This document shows positions 7,772 to 16,056 of a stretch of DNA of 29,672 nt, piece by piece. The stretch covers positions 1-29,672 of the forward strand of contig DBRR01000040.1 in NCBI GenBank assembly GCA_002306055.1, given 5' to 3'. Position numbers and translations under genes: made by a program. The notes beneath the pieces were generated by a model. The model was not told the DNA's origin. It ran no database searches and worked only from the letters and a program-made list of their open reading frames with translations. Positions within the stretch are counted from its first letter, which is position 1. Each line of letters opens with the position of its first letter. This DNA is from Anaerolineaceae bacterium UBA1363 (lineage in GTDB: Bacteria > Chloroflexota > Anaerolineae > Anaerolineales > Anaerolineaceae).

Positions 7772-9630
7772 GGGCACCCCCAGTAGACAAGTGGTGAAAT
7801 CGGGCGATCGGCGCCAAACGAGTCGAGGATACCGCAGGCGTAGCACTGCTCGCGGCAGTCCTTGCGGGTTTTTCCGAGTTTGCTCCATTCGAGATCACGC
7901 CGCAAGAAAGCTTTGGTGACCCCGGTGTGAATATGATCCCAGGGAAGGATTTCATCCAGAGCGCGTTCCCTGTAGGCATAGAAGTCAGGGTCAAGCCCAA
8001 TTTCGCTAAAAGCCTGGTGCCAAAATGGCAGGTTGTCGTTTTCTCCCCAGGCATCAAATTTCGCGCCAAGCTGCCACGCACGAAGGATAACCTGCCCAAG
8101 GCGTCTATCCCCACGGGAGAGCCAGGCTTCAAGCAGGGTGGTGCCTGGAATGTTGTAGGAAAGCTTAAGACCGGTGCGGTGAACACCCGTTTTTAGCAAG
8201 TCCAGCTTTGCCTGTAATTCATCGGTGGTATTCAGTGGATACCACTGGAAAGGTGTGTGGGGTTTTGGAATGAAGTTGCCAACAGAAAGGTGCACCCGGA
8301 CCCGGTTCCCTCGGATTTGCCGACCAATGGCAAGCACGCGCTTACCGGCATCCAGGATCGCCTGGACGTCCTCCATTGTCTCGCCCGGCAGACCGATCAT
8401 GTAGTACAGTTTGAGAGAAAGCCAGCCATGCTCAAAGACCGTGCGAACGGTCTCTTCGAAAATCGCATTGTCGAGCGGTTTGTTGATGATCGCCTGCATG
8501 CGAGGGGATGCAGCTTCGGGCGCGAGCGTAAAACCTCCACCAGGGCGCAGATCGCGGAGTTCGTCCATCAGCTCGACTGAAAACGAGGCAATCCGCAAGG
8601 AAGGCAGACTGACAAAGACTTTGCGGTTTTGGAACTTTTCATAGACAGATTTGGTCAATTGCAGGATCTGGGTGTGATCCGAAGAAGAAAGTGAAAGCAA
8701 TCCAATCTCTTCATATCCAGTGGCGGCTAAACCATCCTCGATGATTTGGAGAATCTCAGAAACAGGTCTTTCACGCACGGGGCGGTTGACTATGCCAGCA
8801 TGGCAGAAACGACAGCCGCGGGTGCAGCCGCGCATGATTTCAATCGAAAGACGATCATGAACCGTCTCAATGTTAGGGACGATCAAGCGGGTTGGATGCG
8901 GTGGAAGCTTGGCAACAATCCGTTTGGTTACGAAAGCAGGAACAGAACTTTCTAAGGGTAGAAAAGCTGAAATGGTGCCATTTTGCGCGTAGCTTACGGA
9001 ATAAAGCGAGGGGACATAAACGCCAGGAATCCGCGATAATCCTTGAAGGAGTGCTATGCGGTCTGCTCCGGCTTGTTTCAGTTGTTCTGTCGCGCGAACA
9101 ACTTCAAGGATCACTTCTTCACCTTCGCCGATCACAAACGCGTCGATAAAATCAGCCATGGGTTCTGGATTGTAGCAAGCCTGACCGCCCGCGATGATAA
9201 GGGGATGTTCAGCGCTGCGTTCGGTAGACAAGAGGGGGATCCCAGCCAGGTCAAGCACGTTCAGGGCATTGGTGTAGAGGGATTCGTAGGGAAGACTAAA
9301 GCCAATAACGTCAAATTGGGCAATTGGATGCTTTGATTCGAGGGAGAAAATCGGGATTTCATTTTGACGAAGCTGTGCTTCAAGATCGTGCCACGGGGCA
9401 AAGGCGCGTTCAGCCAGGATGTCTGGCTGCTGGTTGAGGATATCGTAGAGAATCGCCAGCCCCAAGTTGGGTTGACCAATGTCGTAGATGTCAGGAAAAA
9501 CCAGGCAGACATGCGTGCGAATAGAATCCCAGTCTTTCAGGATCTGATTGTGTTCTCCGCCTACATATCGCCCTGGCTTTTCGACATGGTAAAGGATTTT
9601 TTCGAGTAAATTTACGTTTATTGTCTGCAA
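7768..9630 (-). CDS. B12-binding-like/radical SAM protein, TIGR03960 type
   Basis: Large radical SAM enzyme of 620 residues. The 4Fe-4S cluster motif CxxxCxxC is clear at Cys269, Cys273 and Cys276 (MRGCTRGCRFCHAG). The N-terminal region (about 35-180) resembles the cobalamin-binding-like domain of such proteins, with VCLVFPDIYDIG and later AGGQACYNPEP. The C-terminus carries a second cysteine cluster (CREQCYACG near residue 595) before the end SPLVYWGCP. The start is TTG at 9630 with AAAGG five bases upstream. The reaction is not known for this family; the tight ATGA overlap with the DUF2344 gene shows they act together. The DUF503 gene lies nine bases upstream. Confidence 0.94.
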   Translation of the reverse strand: MQTINVNLLEKILYHVEKPGRYVGGEHNQILKDWDSIRTHVCLVFPDIYDIGQPNLGLAILYDILNQQPDILAERAFAPWHDLEAQLRQNEIPIFSLESKHPIAQFDVIGFSLPYESLYTNALNVLDLAGIPLLSTERSAEHPLIIAGGQACYNPEPMADFIDAFVIGEGEEVILEVVRATEQLKQAGADRIALLQGLSRIPGVYVPSLYSVSYAQNGTISAFLPLESSVPAFVTKRIVAKLPPHPTRLIVPNIETVHDRLSIEIMRGCTRGCRFCHAGIVNRPVRERPVSEILQIIEDGLAATGYEEIGLLSLSSSDHTQILQLTKSVYEKFQNRKVFVSLPSLRIASFSVELMDELRDLRPGGGFTLAPEAASPRMQAIINKPLDNAIFEETVRTVFEHGWLSLKLYYMIGLPGETMEDVQAILDAGKRVLAIGRQIRGNRVRVHLSVGNFIPKPHTPFQWYPLNTTDELQAKLDLLKTGVHRTGLKLSYNIPGTTLLEAWLSRGDRRLGQVILRAWQLGAKFDAWGENDNLPFWHQAFSEIGLDPDFYAYRERALDEILPWDHIHTGVTKAFLRRDLEWSKLGKTRKDCREQCYACGILDSFGADRPISPLVYWGCP

Positions 9631-9639
9631 AATAACCTT

Positions 9640-9924
9640 TTATATGTAGAATTCGCTTTTTACTTCCGTCAGAGTAATATCATGGAAATCGTTTTCGATC
9701 AAAGATACCACCTCTGCAAGATCACGATCCAACTGGGCTCGGTTTAGCCCGAGTTTCGCAACCTTAAGCTCAGCTGTTTGCCAGTTATCCTGGTGGGCAG
9801 CTTCGATAACGGATAGATTGTACCTTTTCAGACGGGAAAGTAAAGGCGCAAGCGCAGAACGCTTTTGCTTCAGGCTCTGGCAGCCTGGCAAGTACAACGA
9901 GAAGGTGGCAATGAACCAGGGCAC
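9640..9924 (-). CDS. DUF503 family protein (YlxP-like)
   Basis: Small cytoplasmic protein of 94 residues. The N-terminal pattern of short strands and LPGCQSLKQKRSAL, followed by SVIEAAHQDNWQTAELKVAKLG, matches the DUF503/YlxP family, often found next to ribosome-maturation genes. Its function is unknown. The start is GTG at 9924, three bases after the stop of the fumarylacetoacetase-like gene, with AAGG seven bases upstream in the end of that gene. It is therefore the second gene of the five-gene operon. Confidence 0.9.
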   Translation of the reverse strand: MPWFIATFSLYLPGCQSLKQKRSALAPLLSRLKRYNLSVIEAAHQDNWQTAELKVAKLGLNRAQLDRDLAEVVSLIENDFHDITLTEVKSEFYI

Positions 9925-9927
9925 AAT

Positions 9928-10692
9928 TTAACCTTGCGCGGTAACAGGGTTGACGAGCGTGCCAATGCCGTCGATATGCACGCTGACCTTATCACCAGCC
10001 TGTAGCAATCCGACGCCAGCAGGTGTGCCGGTGAGGATGAGATCACCAGGCTCAAGCGTCATGATGGAACTGATGTACAACATGAGTTGCTGCACGCTAA
10101 AGATCATTTCGCGGGTCGAACTCATCTGGCGCAGGGTGTCGTTGACATGGCACGTGATAAGGGCATCGGTTGGGTCGAACTCTGTCTCAATCCAGGGTCC
10201 AACCGGGCAAAACGTGTCAAAACCTTTGGCGCGGGTCCATTGCCCGTCCGAAGCCTGAAGATCACGGGCGGTTACATCGTTGGCGATGGTGTAGCCGAAG
10301 ACTGCATCAAGCGCGTTTTCTCTGGTGAGCCAGCGGGATTGCTTCCCGACCACGATCGCGAGCTCTGCTTCATGCTCAACGCGTTTGCTTTGAGGAGGGA
10401 GAATGATATTCTCGCCGTTGGTGATGAGCGAAGAGGGGGGTTTAAGGAATATCAGGGGATAGGTTGGCACGTCGTTGTTCATTTCCACGGCATGCGCACG
10501 ATAGTTTCGGCCAACGGCGATAATTTTGGATGGGAGGCAAGGCAGCAAGAGCTTTACCTCGGAGAGATCATAGGTTTCCTCGAAGCGGCGAAACTCACCA
10601 AAGGGGTCACCCTGGATCACACCCACTCTGCTATCGCGGATCCAGCCAAATTGGGGGGGTGTATCTTGTGTTTGGAATCGAATAATTCTCAT
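9928..10692 (-). CDS. Fumarylacetoacetate hydrolase family protein
   Basis: Metal-dependent hydrolase, decarboxylase or isomerase of the FAH fold, 254 residues. The metal-binding acidic residues are visible in VEHEAELAIVVGK and TIANDVTARD, and the family signature ILTGTPAGVG lies close to the C-terminus, followed by GDKVSVHIDGIGTL. Many such proteins act on oxaloacetate, acylpyruvates or aromatic-degradation intermediates; no aromatic pathway is nearby, so oxaloacetate decarboxylase or acylpyruvase activity is as likely. The start MRIIRF at 10692 is chosen because the longer frame to 10746 would run into tRNA-Val. There is no Shine-Dalgarno, but -10-like boxes lie 6-9 bases before the ATG, so the mRNA may be leaderless. 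First gene of the operon down to the HIT gene. Confidence 0.93.
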   Translation of the reverse strand: MRIIRFQTQDTPPQFGWIRDSRVGVIQGDPFGEFRRFEETYDLSEVKLLLPCLPSKIIAVGRNYRAHAVEMNNDVPTYPLIFLKPPSSLITNGENIILPPQSKRVEHEAELAIVVGKQSRWLTRENALDAVFGYTIANDVTARDLQASDGQWTRAKGFDTFCPVGPWIETEFDPTDALITCHVNDTLRQMSSTREMIFSVQQLMLYISSIMTLEPGDLILTGTPAGVGLLQAGDKVSVHIDGIGTLVNPVTAQG

Positions 10693-10700
10693 TTTTCGTT

Positions 10701-10706
10701 TATAAT
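10701..10706 (+). promoter_or_regulatory. -10 box of tRNA-Val, overlapping a divergent -10
   Basis: TATAAT on the plus strand ends 10 bases before the tRNA. The same bases read on the minus strand give TATTAT/TATAAA just before the fumarylacetoacetase-like gene. One ~25-base stretch therefore probably serves two divergent promoters. Confidence 0.55.
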
Positions 10707-10716
10707 ATGCTTTCGC

Positions 10717-10790
10717 GGGCGGATAGCTCAGTTGGTTAGAGCGCATCTTTTACACAGATGAGGTCGCAGGTTCGAGCCCTGTTCTGCCCA
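10717..10790 (+). tRNA. tRNA-Val (anticodon TAC)
   Basis: Acceptor GGGCGGA pairs with TCTGCCC with one G-T pair. The D arm GCTC/GAGC is present. The anticodon stem CATCT/AGATG holds loop TTTACAC, anticodon TAC. The T arm is GCAGG/CCTGT with TTCGAGC. CCA is not encoded. Confidence 0.96.
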
Positions 10791-10798
10791 TTTTTAAT

Positions 10799-11638
10799 TT
10801 AATTATAAGCCAATGGAGTGCCTGGAAACTCACCAGGTTCATTATTCGTTTTCCCATCCAATTCCGATAATCCGATCTCAAACCAGTCATAAAGCGACTC
10901 CCCATCAGCTTCCGTTCCCCAACGCGAACAATAACTTTGGTACTCACAATAGGTGCACTTTTTCGGGTCCGAAGTACGCTCAAATTCCTCGATCTCCAGG
11001 GATTGTATATTGCTCATCAAATCGGTGAGTGATTCTTCATACCTGAGTAATTGAGCCTTATCCATTTCAAAAATGATCGGTTGCTCCGGGAAGCTGGCTT
11101 CCCAATAGTGCATTACTACAGGACGAGAAGCCTGAGATTGTGCGCGGGCAGCAACCAGCGTGTAAACCATGGTCTGGATGCGATCCTGGAAAAATTGACG
11201 TTTTGGCAGAACCCGCGAGGTTTTCCAATCGCAGATATGAATGAGATCCTCTTCGAAGCTGATGAGATCGAACTTCGCCAGGAGCAGGCTGCCGTTCAGC
11301 GTGATTTGCAGGGTATGTTCAGGATACTGATTGGCAGCAAGTTTGGCATATTGGCTGCCGAGGAAGTTGTTGAACCAGACAGACACTCTGGAATCAGGAA
11401 AGTTTGCCGCACAGGAAATAAGCAACTCAGGATTAATCCCGAGAAAATACTGATGGATCAGCGAGTGGAGTGTTGAGCCGGCCACGAGATCCTTTTCGAA
11501 GCTGCTGGTTCTGGCAGCCAGAGGGGCAGGCCATGGGAGCTTCCTTACATACCGTAATAGGAAACTATGGCGGCAAGTCCGAAAGGCCTGGAGGTTGCTC
11601 TGGTGGAAGACAAAGCCTGCAGGTACGAGTTCAGTCAT
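10799..11638 (-). CDS. PD-(D/E)XK nuclease with Fe-S cluster, RecB/Cas4 type
   Basis: Nuclease of 279 residues that probably degrades DNA ends as part of the upstream helicase complex. RecB-family motifs appear in order: GSTLHSLIH with His58, Asp124 in AKFDLIS, DWK at 137-139, and QTMVY (Gln155, Tyr159). Four cysteines are placed as in AddB and Cas4 nucleases: Cys22 near the N-terminus and Cys228, Cys231, Cys237 (CTYCEYQSYC) near the C-terminus, so a 4Fe-4S cluster is expected. The ATG at 11638 overlaps the end of the helicase gene by eight bases (ATGACTGA), with GGAGGAAG upstream. No Cas genes or CRISPR array lie nearby, so a Cas4 role is unlikely. It ends convergent to tRNA-Val. Confidence 0.93.
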   Translation of the reverse strand: MTELVPAGFVFHQSNLQAFRTCRHSFLLRYVRKLPWPAPLAARTSSFEKDLVAGSTLHSLIHQYFLGINPELLISCAANFPDSRVSVWFNNFLGSQYAKLAANQYPEHTLQITLNGSLLLAKFDLISFEEDLIHICDWKTSRVLPKRQFFQDRIQTMVYTLVAARAQSQASRPVVMHYWEASFPEQPIIFEMDKAQLLRYEESLTDLMSNIQSLEIEEFERTSDPKKCTYCEYQSYCSRWGTEADGESLYDWFEIGLSELDGKTNNEPGEFPGTPLAYN

Positions 11639-13856
11639 TTTCTTCCTCCTGCCAAAGCGCTTTATAGGCGACCGCTGGAGCCAGGTTTATTCCAGTGTTG
11701 TAGCTGATAGTCAAAGAAGATTTGGCACGGGTGATTCCCACATAAAGCAAGCGCAGTCGATCGCGGATCAATTCATTGCGGGCATCGAGCCTGCCTATTC
11801 CAGGATGAACAACCGCGGACGGATTATTTGAGATCAACAGGTTGAGTTCAGCCAGAATCTCTGCCTGCAAGTTGCGCCTGTCGAGGATGAAATACTTCTC
11901 ACTGATATAGGAATCTTTTTCCGCCCCCGAGGGATAATCGTAATTATTGACCGATGTCAGGAACACCTTGTCCCATTCCAGCCCCTTGGCTTTGTGGCAG
12001 GTGCACAGAACAACTTTACCTTTGTACAGTTCGGGGTTAAAGGCATCCTGGTTCTCGTTGACGCTGAAAAAATTGCGTTCATTTTTGGCGATATCCGAAA
12101 GAGCTGCGATTAGTTCGGGCGGAGTCCACTCTGGATGGTTATCCATCTGAATTTTGATGAAGGAGGAGGCTTTATGAACCGTTGCCAGTTCAAAAGGCTC
12201 CAGCGGTAAGTCGTGAGAAATGACCAGCATCAACTGGTCAAAAGCAAGGTAAGCGGCTTGATGCCAGCGCAGGACTGCCGCGCGGAAATCTGCCAGCAGG
12301 CTGGCTGTCTCGGGATCGTCATAAGAGAGCTCTTCGAGCGGATCCGCCTCCACAGGGTAAAAGAAATCCTCAAGCCTCGGAAGACTCTCGAGCCAGCCTT
12401 TGGCAGTGGTCACCACCTTCGCAAGGGCATCATCACTCCGAAAATGGCGATAAAAGACCTGGAGAGCTTTGACTGCCACCTTCTGGTCGAGCGGATAAAA
12501 GATGAGTTTCAAAAGGTTAACCACAGAACCTATCGTTTCGCGAGTCTCACGCGGCACTTTCATCAAAATATCCACATAATCGATTTTGTTCTGTCTTAGC
12601 ACTTCAGCAATCTTATTAACTCGCGCATTCATTAACGCCAGCACCGCTACGGTATCCTGCGGATGATTTTCCAACCAGGCTTTTGCCTGGCGGGTGATGA
12701 AATTTAGCTCTTCCTCAGAGGAGAATGGATTTGTCACCAACTCTACTGAATGAGCCGTATTAGGAGGGTTTTGTTGCGGATCGCCTGGCTGGGTGGGGAT
12801 GATGAAGGGCTTGGTTAGCGAATCGCGCACAGCTTCGTTGGGGTGACTGGTTTGAACCCAGGCGTTCAAACGATTGGCAAGATCAATGATCTTCTGACAC
12901 GACCGTCCGGACTCAGGTAAATCGACAGAGTAGACGTCGGGCCTGGCAAGGTATTCCTTGAGCAATCTTGGGTCAGCGGTAGTGAAACTCTGGTAAATCG
13001 CCTGGTTTGTGTCACCAACGCGCACCCAGTTGCCGGTTTGTTCTGCCAGGACCTGCAAGATGGCCTGCTGCTGTTTGCTGGAATCCTGCGCTTCGTCTTC
13101 GAGGATATACGGCCAACGATGGGCAAGGTGACGAACCAGGTCAGGGTCTGACTTTAAGCACTTCCAGGCATGGTAAATGAGATCGTCAAAATCAACTGCC
13201 CCAAGCAACTTCAAGCGTTCCTGGTAAGACCTGTAGATCTCGAAGCAAATCTGAAACAGCGGAGTGACTGGCCGGGACTTCTGAAGAATAGCCAGATCGG
13301 CAGCCATTTGACCCTCGTTTTTCGCTGAACGGATGAAACTACTGGCGATGTCCTTGAGCAGCGCTGGCATCCCGCTTTTCACATCCCGCATCAGTTTTTC
13401 GACTTCTTTGGGATTGCGATCAGAAGATATCAAATGGCGGAAGAAATCTTCGTGTTTATTTAACTGCTCAAAAGAAAGTTCTTCGAGAATCGCATTCGCA
13501 TCTTCATCATCAAGGATACGAAAATCGTTGCCAAGCCCTGCAAGTTCAGGACGTTCGCGGATGATATCGCCAGCCAGGCCATGAAGCGTCCGCACGCGAT
13601 AGCCATAACCCTCAAGCAAGCCATACTCGCGGACGAGTTCACCGATGCGGCTGGTGAAGTTGTCCACCGCGGAATTGGCGAAAGTGACAACCAGGATCTC
13701 CTGGTCGGGTTGAAGATCGACGGTGAGCAAGAGTTTTGCGGCTAAATGGGAGAGTGTCCAGGTTTTGCCGCTACCCGGGACTGCTGAGATTCCCATCCAG
13801 CCGGAACGATAACGGAGGACTTCAGCCTGGGATTGGCGCAAGGCAAACTCAGTCAC
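11631..13856 (-). CDS. UvrD/AddA-like superfamily 1 DNA helicase
   Basis: ATP-driven DNA helicase of 741 residues, probably the motor of an end-resection complex. Helicase motifs are present: Q-motif region RQSQAEVLRY, Walker A AVPGSGKT (25-32), Walker B ILEDEAQDSS, motif III-like VRVGDTNQAIYQS, motif V CTCHKAKGLEWDKVFL and motif VI LLYVGITRAKSSL. There is no nuclease domain at the C-terminus, unlike AddA or RecB; that activity seems supplied by the next gene. The start is GTG at 13856, overlapping the AddB-like gene by eight bases (GTGACTGA), with a strong GGAGGAAG ribosome site inside that gene. Confidence 0.94.
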   Translation of the reverse strand: MTEFALRQSQAEVLRYRSGWMGISAVPGSGKTWTLSHLAAKLLLTVDLQPDQEILVVTFANSAVDNFTSRIGELVREYGLLEGYGYRVRTLHGLAGDIIRERPELAGLGNDFRILDDEDANAILEELSFEQLNKHEDFFRHLISSDRNPKEVEKLMRDVKSGMPALLKDIASSFIRSAKNEGQMAADLAILQKSRPVTPLFQICFEIYRSYQERLKLLGAVDFDDLIYHAWKCLKSDPDLVRHLAHRWPYILEDEAQDSSKQQQAILQVLAEQTGNWVRVGDTNQAIYQSFTTADPRLLKEYLARPDVYSVDLPESGRSCQKIIDLANRLNAWVQTSHPNEAVRDSLTKPFIIPTQPGDPQQNPPNTAHSVELVTNPFSSEEELNFITRQAKAWLENHPQDTVAVLALMNARVNKIAEVLRQNKIDYVDILMKVPRETRETIGSVVNLLKLIFYPLDQKVAVKALQVFYRHFRSDDALAKVVTTAKGWLESLPRLEDFFYPVEADPLEELSYDDPETASLLADFRAAVLRWHQAAYLAFDQLMLVISHDLPLEPFELATVHKASSFIKIQMDNHPEWTPPELIAALSDIAKNERNFFSVNENQDAFNPELYKGKVVLCTCHKAKGLEWDKVFLTSVNNYDYPSGAEKDSYISEKYFILDRRNLQAEILAELNLLISNNPSAVVHPGIGRLDARNELIRDRLRLLYVGITRAKSSLTISYNTGINLAPAVAYKALWQEEEND

Positions 13857-15954
13857 TTTCTTCCTCCCTAAGAGCAGAACGGAATAGATTCTGAGCCCAT
13901 GTCAAGAGCAAACCTTTTTCCTCAATGCCCGCCTCGCTATAATCCGATGTGCACAGATGCACCTGTCCGCGGCAGCGCCTCAACAAGCCAATGAGTGTCC
14001 GTTCCAGGTTGAAACGCCCCAATGCCAGTTCGTCATCGGTGGTCCACTTTTTACCGGGCTGCCATTGCCGGTTGAGCACATAGGGATGGGTGAGTGGTTG
14101 TTCGAGCCGCTCATACCAACCCTTGCTGCCCAGGTTCAGCCAAAATTGATGCTCGACTGCCCGATTTTGCATCAGAAAGGTCAATACAGGGGCTATCAGC
14201 ACACCCGGTTCTCCAACAATTTCCTCGTCAGGCAAGTAAAGGGCAGAAAGCAATCCCTGGTTGAGGGATTTATAGTACTCTCTGCCAAGGTAAGCAGCAT
14301 CCGCACCCTGGTCAGCTGCCACGGGTCGTTTGAATTTTTGGTAACTTTGGATCAAACGAGCGGTATGTTCGCCCGCTTCCTGGACGTCAGCAAACCCATA
14401 TCCCGGCTGCGCGAGGAGCTCAGAGAAGAGACGGCTGATGAAGTAATCCAGCGGTTCACTTGGATCAACAGAACTCAGCCAAAGACGCAGCTTTTCAAAT
14501 TGACCCAATACTTCGGTTGGAATCCGTTCGACCACTTCGTTTGGGAGCGATGCGATCGGTGGTAATGAAGTCACTGATTTATTTGGAGCCGTTTGATCAA
14601 GGATCAAACGGGCTCGCAGCGGATCAAGCTTTGGAATAGCTGTTGAAAGCGCAAACTGGGCTTGGTAAAGGTCGGGTGGTTGATTCCAGTCCGGATGGGC
14701 GAGGGATGCCAGCGTGAGGATGGTCTGGATGTGCGGGTTTGATTTCAGTGCAAGAGAAGGGCGCAGGGTTTGGGTGGGGATACCCGCTTTTGAGAGGCGG
14801 CGGGATAACTCAAAGACGAGAGGGTCGCTCAGAAAAGGCGAGAGGACCACAATTTGTTCCGCTGTTGTGCCGTTGAGGATCAGATCAGCAATCTCCTGGC
14901 TGACTGACTGGAGCAGTTCCGGGAAGAATCGCGGCTGCTTGGAGGTAATGATCAAAGCCTGAGAAATCGTGGAATGAGGAAGCTTTTGCGTTTGGGATGA
15001 TTGCAAATAGCCCAAAAGCGCTTTGATGGGGGGAGGACTGACGTAATTTTGTTTGAAGCGGATATGCGTTGTTGAATCAAAAACAAGGTTTGCGGCAGAA
15101 ACAGGGTCCGCTCCCAGGAAACTGTGCAAGCCGCCCTCTTCGTCCAGGATGATTAGAGAAGATTGTAAGTTTTTGATCCACGAACGGACGATATCATGCA
15201 CGTATGGAGGATCCTCCTCGGCATTGTCATAGATCAGGTGCTGGTATTGGTTCTGGAAATACCTCTGAAAGGTTTCGTTTGGCCAGACGATTTCCCGAAA
15301 GAGTTCGACTTGGAGCGAATAATCCAGCAGATTATGCTCCAGGCAAAACTCGCGGAAAGCATTGACTGCAAGCTGGACGTCATCATATACCGTGAGTTGC
15401 GACTGATCGCCATTCCAGGCAGATTTGAGCCTGCGGGCAAGCTCCGTGTGCGGAAAACCTACAATGGCGGACTTGTTGAGATTATCCAGAAGTTGACTGA
15501 AGAGTCGGTTTCGGGTGAGAGTGATCGTGGCGAAATGACCGCGGTCGATCAACGGATCGGCAATTTGTGCCATGTAGTATTGGGCGGTCTCGAGTGTTAG
15601 GAAACGTGGAGGTTCAAAAGGATGCCTGAAAACCTGGTGGCTAGCAATCAATGGCCAGAAAAGGGCAATCATCCTACGGACGATGCTGCTCATGGTCTGG
15701 ACGCTCACCTGGTGAGAAGAAGGCAAATTGACGTTCCGAAGGAAACTCTGATACGGTTCGCCCAGGCTGCGTTGGGGAACAAGCACAAGCGTGCGAGAAT
15801 TGAAATCCGATGTGAGAATCTGATGCAGGCGGAGTAATGCTGCACTGGTTTTCCCCGAAGAAGCAGGGCCGCTCAGAAAGAGATGAGGATGGGCGAGGAA
15901 ATCGGCAGCTTGTTCTTGCATTCTTTCTGGTGTTAGTGACAAGATACCGTTCAT
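13849..15954 (-). CDS. AddB/RecC-like helicase-fold protein
   Basis: Protein of about 701 residues with an SF1-like helicase fold. Walker A GPASSGKT is at 29-36, followed by AALLRL and VLVPQRSL. The Walker B-like site reads LIYDNAEED rather than DExD, and the C-terminal motif VI region (LLRRCRGQVHLCTSD) lacks the canonical form, so it may bind ATP but unwind poorly, as AddB and RecC do. It has no C-terminal nuclease: the Fe-S nuclease that AddB normally carries is separate, two genes downstream. The ATG at 15954 has no Shine-Dalgarno, but TATAAT ends nine bases before it, so the message may be leaderless. A TTG at 15975 with GGAG upstream is an alternative start. Sequence similarity to known AddB is inferred, not measured. 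Confidence 0.75.
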   Translation of the reverse strand: MNGILSLTPERMQEQAADFLAHPHLFLSGPASSGKTSAALLRLHQILTSDFNSRTLVLVPQRSLGEPYQSFLRNVNLPSSHQVSVQTMSSIVRRMIALFWPLIASHQVFRHPFEPPRFLTLETAQYYMAQIADPLIDRGHFATITLTRNRLFSQLLDNLNKSAIVGFPHTELARRLKSAWNGDQSQLTVYDDVQLAVNAFREFCLEHNLLDYSLQVELFREIVWPNETFQRYFQNQYQHLIYDNAEEDPPYVHDIVRSWIKNLQSSLIILDEEGGLHSFLGADPVSAANLVFDSTTHIRFKQNYVSPPPIKALLGYLQSSQTQKLPHSTISQALIITSKQPRFFPELLQSVSQEIADLILNGTTAEQIVVLSPFLSDPLVFELSRRLSKAGIPTQTLRPSLALKSNPHIQTILTLASLAHPDWNQPPDLYQAQFALSTAIPKLDPLRARLILDQTAPNKSVTSLPPIASLPNEVVERIPTEVLGQFEKLRLWLSSVDPSEPLDYFISRLFSELLAQPGYGFADVQEAGEHTARLIQSYQKFKRPVAADQGADAAYLGREYYKSLNQGLLSALYLPDEEIVGEPGVLIAPVLTFLMQNRAVEHQFWLNLGSKGWYERLEQPLTHPYVLNRQWQPGKKWTTDDELALGRFNLERTLIGLLRRCRGQVHLCTSDYSEAGIEEKGLLLTWAQNLFRSALREEESD

Positions 15955-15963
15955 AATGAGAGA

Positions 15964-15969
15964 ATTATA
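15964..15969 (-). promoter_or_regulatory. -10 box of the helicase/nuclease operon
   Basis: Minus-strand TATAAT ends nine bases before ATG 15954. The expected transcription start falls at or within about three bases of the start codon. Confidence 0.45.
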
Positions 15970-16022
15970 AATCAAGCGGAATGCTCCAACCTTGGAAATC
16001 GCATTCTCGCTGCAGGAGTTGG

Positions 16023-16028
16023 TATAAT
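16023..16028 (+). promoter_or_regulatory. -10 box of the acetyl-CoA synthetase gene
   Basis: TATAAT about 28 bases before the ATG, leaving a short leader that contains the CAGGAGAG ribosome site. It diverges from the helicase/nuclease promoter about 55 bases away. Confidence 0.45.
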
Positions 16029-16056
16029 CCCACTCACAAACCTTCAGGAGAGAACC

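Noticed and set aside
10087..10761. 224-codon frame on the plus strand
   Set aside because: Antisense to the FAH-like gene and overlapping tRNA-Val.
10799..11638. Nuclease as a Cas4 of a CRISPR system
   Set aside because: It has Cas4-like cysteines, but no cas genes or repeat array are in the window and it is coupled to helicases as in AddAB-type complexes.
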